From the NCBI GenBank assembly GCA_033675545.1, contig JAWDGP010007450.1, positions 73,208 through 137,207 on the forward strand: DNA of 64,000 nt, written 5' to 3'. The notes under the pieces were generated by a model that saw only the letters and a program-made list of their open reading frames with translations, made no database searches and had not been told where the DNA came from. Shown in pieces: positions 47,531-64,000 of the stretch; position 1 is the stretch's first letter, and every line of letters starts with the position of its first letter. This stretch comes from Elysia crispata. Taxonomy: Eukaryota; Mollusca; Gastropoda; Plakobranchidae. Position numbers and translations under genes: made by a program.

Positions 47531-48500
47531 GGAAAGGTAAACGATACTTACCAAGTTGAAGTTTGCTGTATATTCTACGGACCCACTAACATTCATCGAG
47601 GTCAATTGAGATAGGCTGACCACGCCCGCGGAGGCTCACACTTTAAAGTTGTTAACTTTTCTGACTCTAATGTAGTCTTTTATGCTGACATATCATTACA
47701 GACAAATACGTACGGAGGATGCATTCAAAATAGATAAGGAAGGGCAAATGAACTCGTTGAATATTAGGGGGTCCGTAAAATATACAGCAAACTTCAACTT
47801 TGTAAATATCGTTTACCTTTTTTACTGACCTACTTAATATTCATGAGATCACCTGAGGCTTCAAAGACATAATAGTTAACACAATTTATACGCCCACGGC
47901 ACTGTGACTCAATCCACATCGTGTGAAAAAATCAGCTACATACCATAATAACGTTTATTGAATCCAGAATCATATGCCGTGGAGATATCATAATTGCAGT
48001 ATAATCTGTCTGATATATCAGAAGATATAAGAATAGATGTATGTATAAAATCGTCACGATACGATGACAATAATTTTATGTGCTCATATTGAGCGAAAAA
48101 GGAAAGGAAAAGTTCAATACTGAAGATCAAATGGTGAACAGTATGGTTTATGAAGATTAAATTGCAAGCATACTAAGATTCAAGTAAATTGGTATAAATC
48201 TATAATCTTCGGCCTGCACGTGTGTATAGGTACACATACAAAAACATACATCAGTCAATATAAACATGATGTGTAAAACGTCATGAAAGCCTGTCATGTG
48301 CCAATGTATTATCCCAGTACAATGTATATAGTATATGTCTAGAGACAAAGGAGTTGTGACAGAAAATTTATGCAAAACTCACAGTGTGAGCTCCTGGACA
48401 TATCAAAGCAAAGTGAGCCTCCGCAGACGTGGTCAGCCTATCTCAAGTGACCTCATGAATGTTAAGTGGGTCCGTAGAATATGCAGAATTTGTAGTATCA
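47531..48500. repeat. Compound inverted/direct repeat cluster at the 5' side of the DIRS element
   Basis: Module U1 (about 47531-47640) contains TTTGCTGTATATTCTACGGA. Its first 62 bases recur inverted at about 47757-47818. Its second part (CATTCATCGAGGTCAATTGAG) recurs as a direct diverged copy at about 47825-47860. A long inverted copy of most of U1, including GTGGTCAGCCTATCTCAAG, lies at about 48395-48490. The arrangement could be nested foldback elements or the terminal/internal complementary repeats of the DIRS element. Confidence 0.88.
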
Positions 48501-49548
48501 CTTGACAAGACTACCTACCCGTGTTAGCATATTTGTGCTCTCATTGCTATGAAATTCTACTTTGAGGGAATACAAGCAATAATATTCCCTTGCTCCATTT
48601 CCTATCTGAATATTGACATTTCAAAACTGATAATAATCAGTGCAACTAAAGTCTTAAACTCATCTTTTTTTTTTTTTTTTTCATTAAAGTGCACAGCTTT
48701 TCCGAAAATGAACCGGTATAATTGTAAAATATACAGAGCTCGTGACTTTGCTCGAAACTACTACCGGAACATACGCAAACCATTATGATACATGAAGTAG
48801 ATTGAAAAATCAACTTCCAACTTCCAAGTCATTAATTTCATAGTCAAGATAAAACAAATAATTATTTAAATACATCTGCAAATTGGGCCAGTTTATTACC
48901 AAACGCAGCTCTGCTCTACATTTTTTGTCCCAACTGATAAATTAACCAACGCAAACCTTGATGACAGATAGATGCAAAAAAAAAAAAAAAAAAAATGTTT
49001 TCTTTTTGTCTTCATCGCATTCCAAGACACGTGTTTAGACCACACTTCTTCATTTCATTTCTTATTTTAGATATCCTTTTTTTTTTCTTTTGCGCTTCCT
49101 TTATTCTACTGAGGGCGTGTTCTAGTTATGTTTCATAAACATGCCAAATAGACAGTCAGATTTTACAAAACAATATATAATGAGTTCACATGATTTTCAC
49201 ATTCCCCGATAATATCTATTTACCTTATCTCTTGGCATGAATAAGAATATCTAAGTACAGAATTTTCAAATTTTCTCTCGAAACTATTGCATTTACTGCA
49301 TGAAATATTTTCGTCCTAGAAAACAAATTTTATTTTATTTCATTTTTTGACTAAAAAGAAAATAAACAATTACCTGGCTAATGACTTAACAATTTTTATT
49401 TTGGTTACACAAGTCTCGTCACGGATCTGTCTAAGAAGGAAGTGATAAGCTTACTAGAGTATAAGGTTGGGGTGAAATTGATAGAGTTCCATCGCATTTA
49501 TCGTTGTATTGTAAGTACACAAAGTATTTTTACTCAAACAAAACAACG
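48501..49548. other. Intergenic region upstream of the BRICHOS gene
   Basis: AT-rich with poly(T) and poly(A) runs (about 48667, 48977, 49079). No gene or transposon was recognised. The promoter of the BRICHOS gene must lie here, but I see no clear TATA or initiator. Confidence 0.45.
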
Positions 49549-61568
<12,020 letters not shown>

Positions 61569-64000
61569 GGATATGCCTGAAAGATGCTCTACACTATAGG
61601 TTGCAGATTTAACATAAAAATCCTGAGTGAAGATTGACATTATAAATCCCATAGCAAGTTTGAAATTCTGATGAAAATACAAAAGATGAAAAAAAATGAT
61701 TTAAGAACTTCAGCATGGTGAATTTTCTTGACAAACCCTTTTTCAAAAAAATCATTTCGAGTAGTACTGAAAAGTTTGTGCCCAAAAAAAAATAAGAATT
61801 GTTATATTTTCACAGAGTCTGAGGTTTGCATTCTTTCTTGCCTATGTTCTTTTTTCCTTTTTCTTTTTTTTTCTTTTGTATCTTTGATGATATTGGGAAT
61901 AGATCAAAAGAGCGTGCTTTTTTAAGTATTCTATATCTGGCAGCAATTTATTTTAAATTCCATTGTCTTTATCCTCAGCTGAATCAACTGCTATGATTGT
62001 TCACGTGTGAGCCCATGGATATTCGGAGAAGTTGGGATTCTTAAAATCATTTTTTTAAATCTATTTAATGGCTGCAGTGTTTAGTTTCCTATTATACCCT
62101 CTATCTAGCTAGCTTGTTTCATGTTCATTATAACATGTTATTACAAGCGTTGAGATGCAGTTTTTTTTTAAATTTTTTTTTAATCAGCAAGCATGAAAAA
62201 TTCATTTGAAGTTAAAAAAAGATTATTTTGAAACTGCTTCACAATTACAGAGATTTTTTTCCCTTTAAATAAAAGGTGATTTTTGGTTTATCTGAAATTT
62301 ATGGTTTTTATTCATTCAGTGCAAATTCTTCTGTCAGCTTTTTAAAAATGCTTCTCCCTCTTCTCTTTTATGTACAAAATTTGCATTCCAACATACGTAC
62401 AAAAATGTTCTTACAAGTAATTCACATTTCTATTAAGAGTGCACAATGTTTATGGTAGATGTTTATTTTCTTTTATTTTTTTTCTTTACCCATGTAACGT
62501 TATCAATGTGATATTTGTCTCTGTGCGTTTCCTTTCTCAAAAATGAATGCCTTGATGTGTTCTTAAGTATATGTTATTCTTTCACTTTGTACTTAAGCTC
62601 AAAAACACATTATGTGATAGCTCACGATTATTTTGTTAGATTTACAAATCCGAAGCTTTGCCAAGCATATTTTCTGCATTGTTTTTAAACCATTTTTTAC
62701 TTCTTTCGACTAAAAGTATGTTTAATCTTCTTTGTCATTTTTTAACTGAAGAAGATATCCACGAAGGTATACGCAAGTTTAATAAAATCTCATAATATTT
62801 TCAAATTTTAACATATTTTTCATATTAGCAATGAAACAGCTGTTCCCTTTTTTGTTCTTTACTTTCTTTACACATTTCTATTTATCATTCTTGATGCTGA
62901 GTGTTATTTTTATTCTAAGTCTAACTCTTCTCATTTTATAATCTATTATTTGCGATTTTCATCTTAGTTAACCAGATCTTCTTTATTCAAATCTTAACGG
63001 ACAGAGGGACTTAATGTGTCTGCTCAAATAACAGATTTAAATTTGGCTTGTGAGTCTGACCAAAGCAAGTGAAAAAAAAAATGTTTGTAGCATGTGCAAA
63101 TTTGAACTCTAAGAAAGTTTCTTACAAGAACAGCATACTTTGGCCTCCAAAGAGGAACAATGCTTATAATGTAATCAATAATATAAATGTAAGCATATGA
63201 GCTGTATCACAATGACATTCTTGCATTGAAAAATGCCTCCCCTGTTCTGTATAGATTTAAATTCTTTGTTGGAAAATTATTTTTATATTTGTAAAATCAA
63301 ACTGAAACAAATTTTTGTACATGTGAAAAAAATTATTTCTATGGCAACTAACATTCCATGGTCATTTATTTTTGAATAAGAAATCTCTGGTCTTGAAAAG
63401 AAAAATATCTGCATTGAGCTCTATGCAAAGCACAAAATAAACTAAATGGAAATAAATGTAGTATTTTTCTGTCACATGCTGACCGTGTCTTTTTTATGAT
63501 TCTTGTCTGTTTTTGACTCTCGCCCCTGATTCTTTTGAAGTTATATGTCAAAGCAAAAAAAAAAAAGATTATAACTTGATATTAAAAAAAAACCCAGCAA
63601 CAACACACTAATCCTCGCCAAACTGTGCAAATGGTTCAAAGGTATTGCTGGTTGTTAAACCAGAAATAGAAAATGGAAAGCTTGAAACTAAATTTAGAAT
63701 ACACTGTATTAATTTATTAATTTATAATGATTATTATGCTTTGATACATATTTTAAAGTTTTCAAAAAGTGAGATACATGTATGATTTTTTTTTTGCTGT
63801 GATGGAGAAGATTAAGTATTGAAATATTTGGCGAGCTTAAAACACTTTTCAAGGAGGCAAAATGATTACATATGAATTCCAATTAAGAATAATATTAATA
63901 CGGTACATGAAGTTATTATAATGAAGTCAAATTTCGTAGAACTTTATCCCTTCTTACACAGCTATAGGTGACATACAAGAAGTTGAGAATAATAACACAC
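61569..64000 (+). other. BRICHOS 3' UTR and downstream sequence
   Basis: AT-rich sequence after the predicted TAG. Several AATAAA hexamers occur (for example near 62268, 62780 and 63437), any of which could end the transcript. No further gene was recognised to the window end. Confidence 0.45.

Larger units (their letters stand above)
44222..47640 (-). mobile_element. Degenerate DIRS-type tyrosine-recombinase retrotransposon
   Basis: On the - strand the order is gag-like ORF, reverse transcriptase, RNase H and tyrosine recombinase. This is the domain order of DIRS-like elements, which integrate by recombinase and lack an integrase. No LTRs are seen; instead inverted-repeat modules flank the coding part at both ends. 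Several stops and frameshifts make this copy inactive. The outer limits are uncertain because DIRS elements leave no target duplication. Confidence 0.82.

Overview
This is AT-rich invertebrate nuclear DNA with short exons, GT-AG introns, abundant microsatellites and several degenerate transposons. A gastropod or other mollusc is the best guess. That rests on gene content, intron style and recurrent TCTAGATC-type hexamer runs; it is an inference and the sequence alone does not fix the species.

Layout. (1) Positions 1-36.2 kb hold the 3' two-thirds of UTP20 on the + strand. UTP20 is the very large HEAT-repeat scaffold of the small-subunit processome. I resolve 37 exons from 330 to 35969. They sum to one open frame of 1,814 codons plus a TGA, with the 5' part of the gene outside the window. 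Its introns carry a 3' fragment of a non-LTR retrotransposon, a nearly intact piggyBac transposon (24668-26906, TTAA target duplication, one-base frameshift), a diverged internal repeat array and a fresh 128-bp tandem duplication. (2) Positions 36-40.4 kb are intergenic and dominated by low-complexity DNA, ending with a tRNA-Lys(TTT) gene on the - strand. (3) A compact three-exon gene (40874-42433, +) encodes a 131-residue HEAT-like protein that I cannot name. (4) Positions 42.5-49.5 kb hold a GATA tract, then a decayed DIRS-type tyrosine-recombinase retrotransposon on the - strand (gag, RT, RNase H, YR), flanked on both sides by unusual inverted-repeat modules. (5) Positions 49549-61568 (+) hold a type II membrane protein with a BRICHOS domain, most like ITM2. 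Its introns contain a foldback element with G-run/C-run palindromes, an NRF1/ETS-like promoter cluster, two long (GA)n tracts and a (CT)n tract. The last 2.4 kb show no recognisable gene.

The three protein genes are independent housekeeping-type loci and do not form a pathway: UTP20 acts in 18S rRNA processing in the nucleolus, the HEAT protein is of unknown role, and the BRICHOS protein is membrane-bound. The accessory interest lies in the mobile elements, mainly the repeat architecture around the DIRS element and the foldback/promoter block in intron 1 of the BRICHOS gene.
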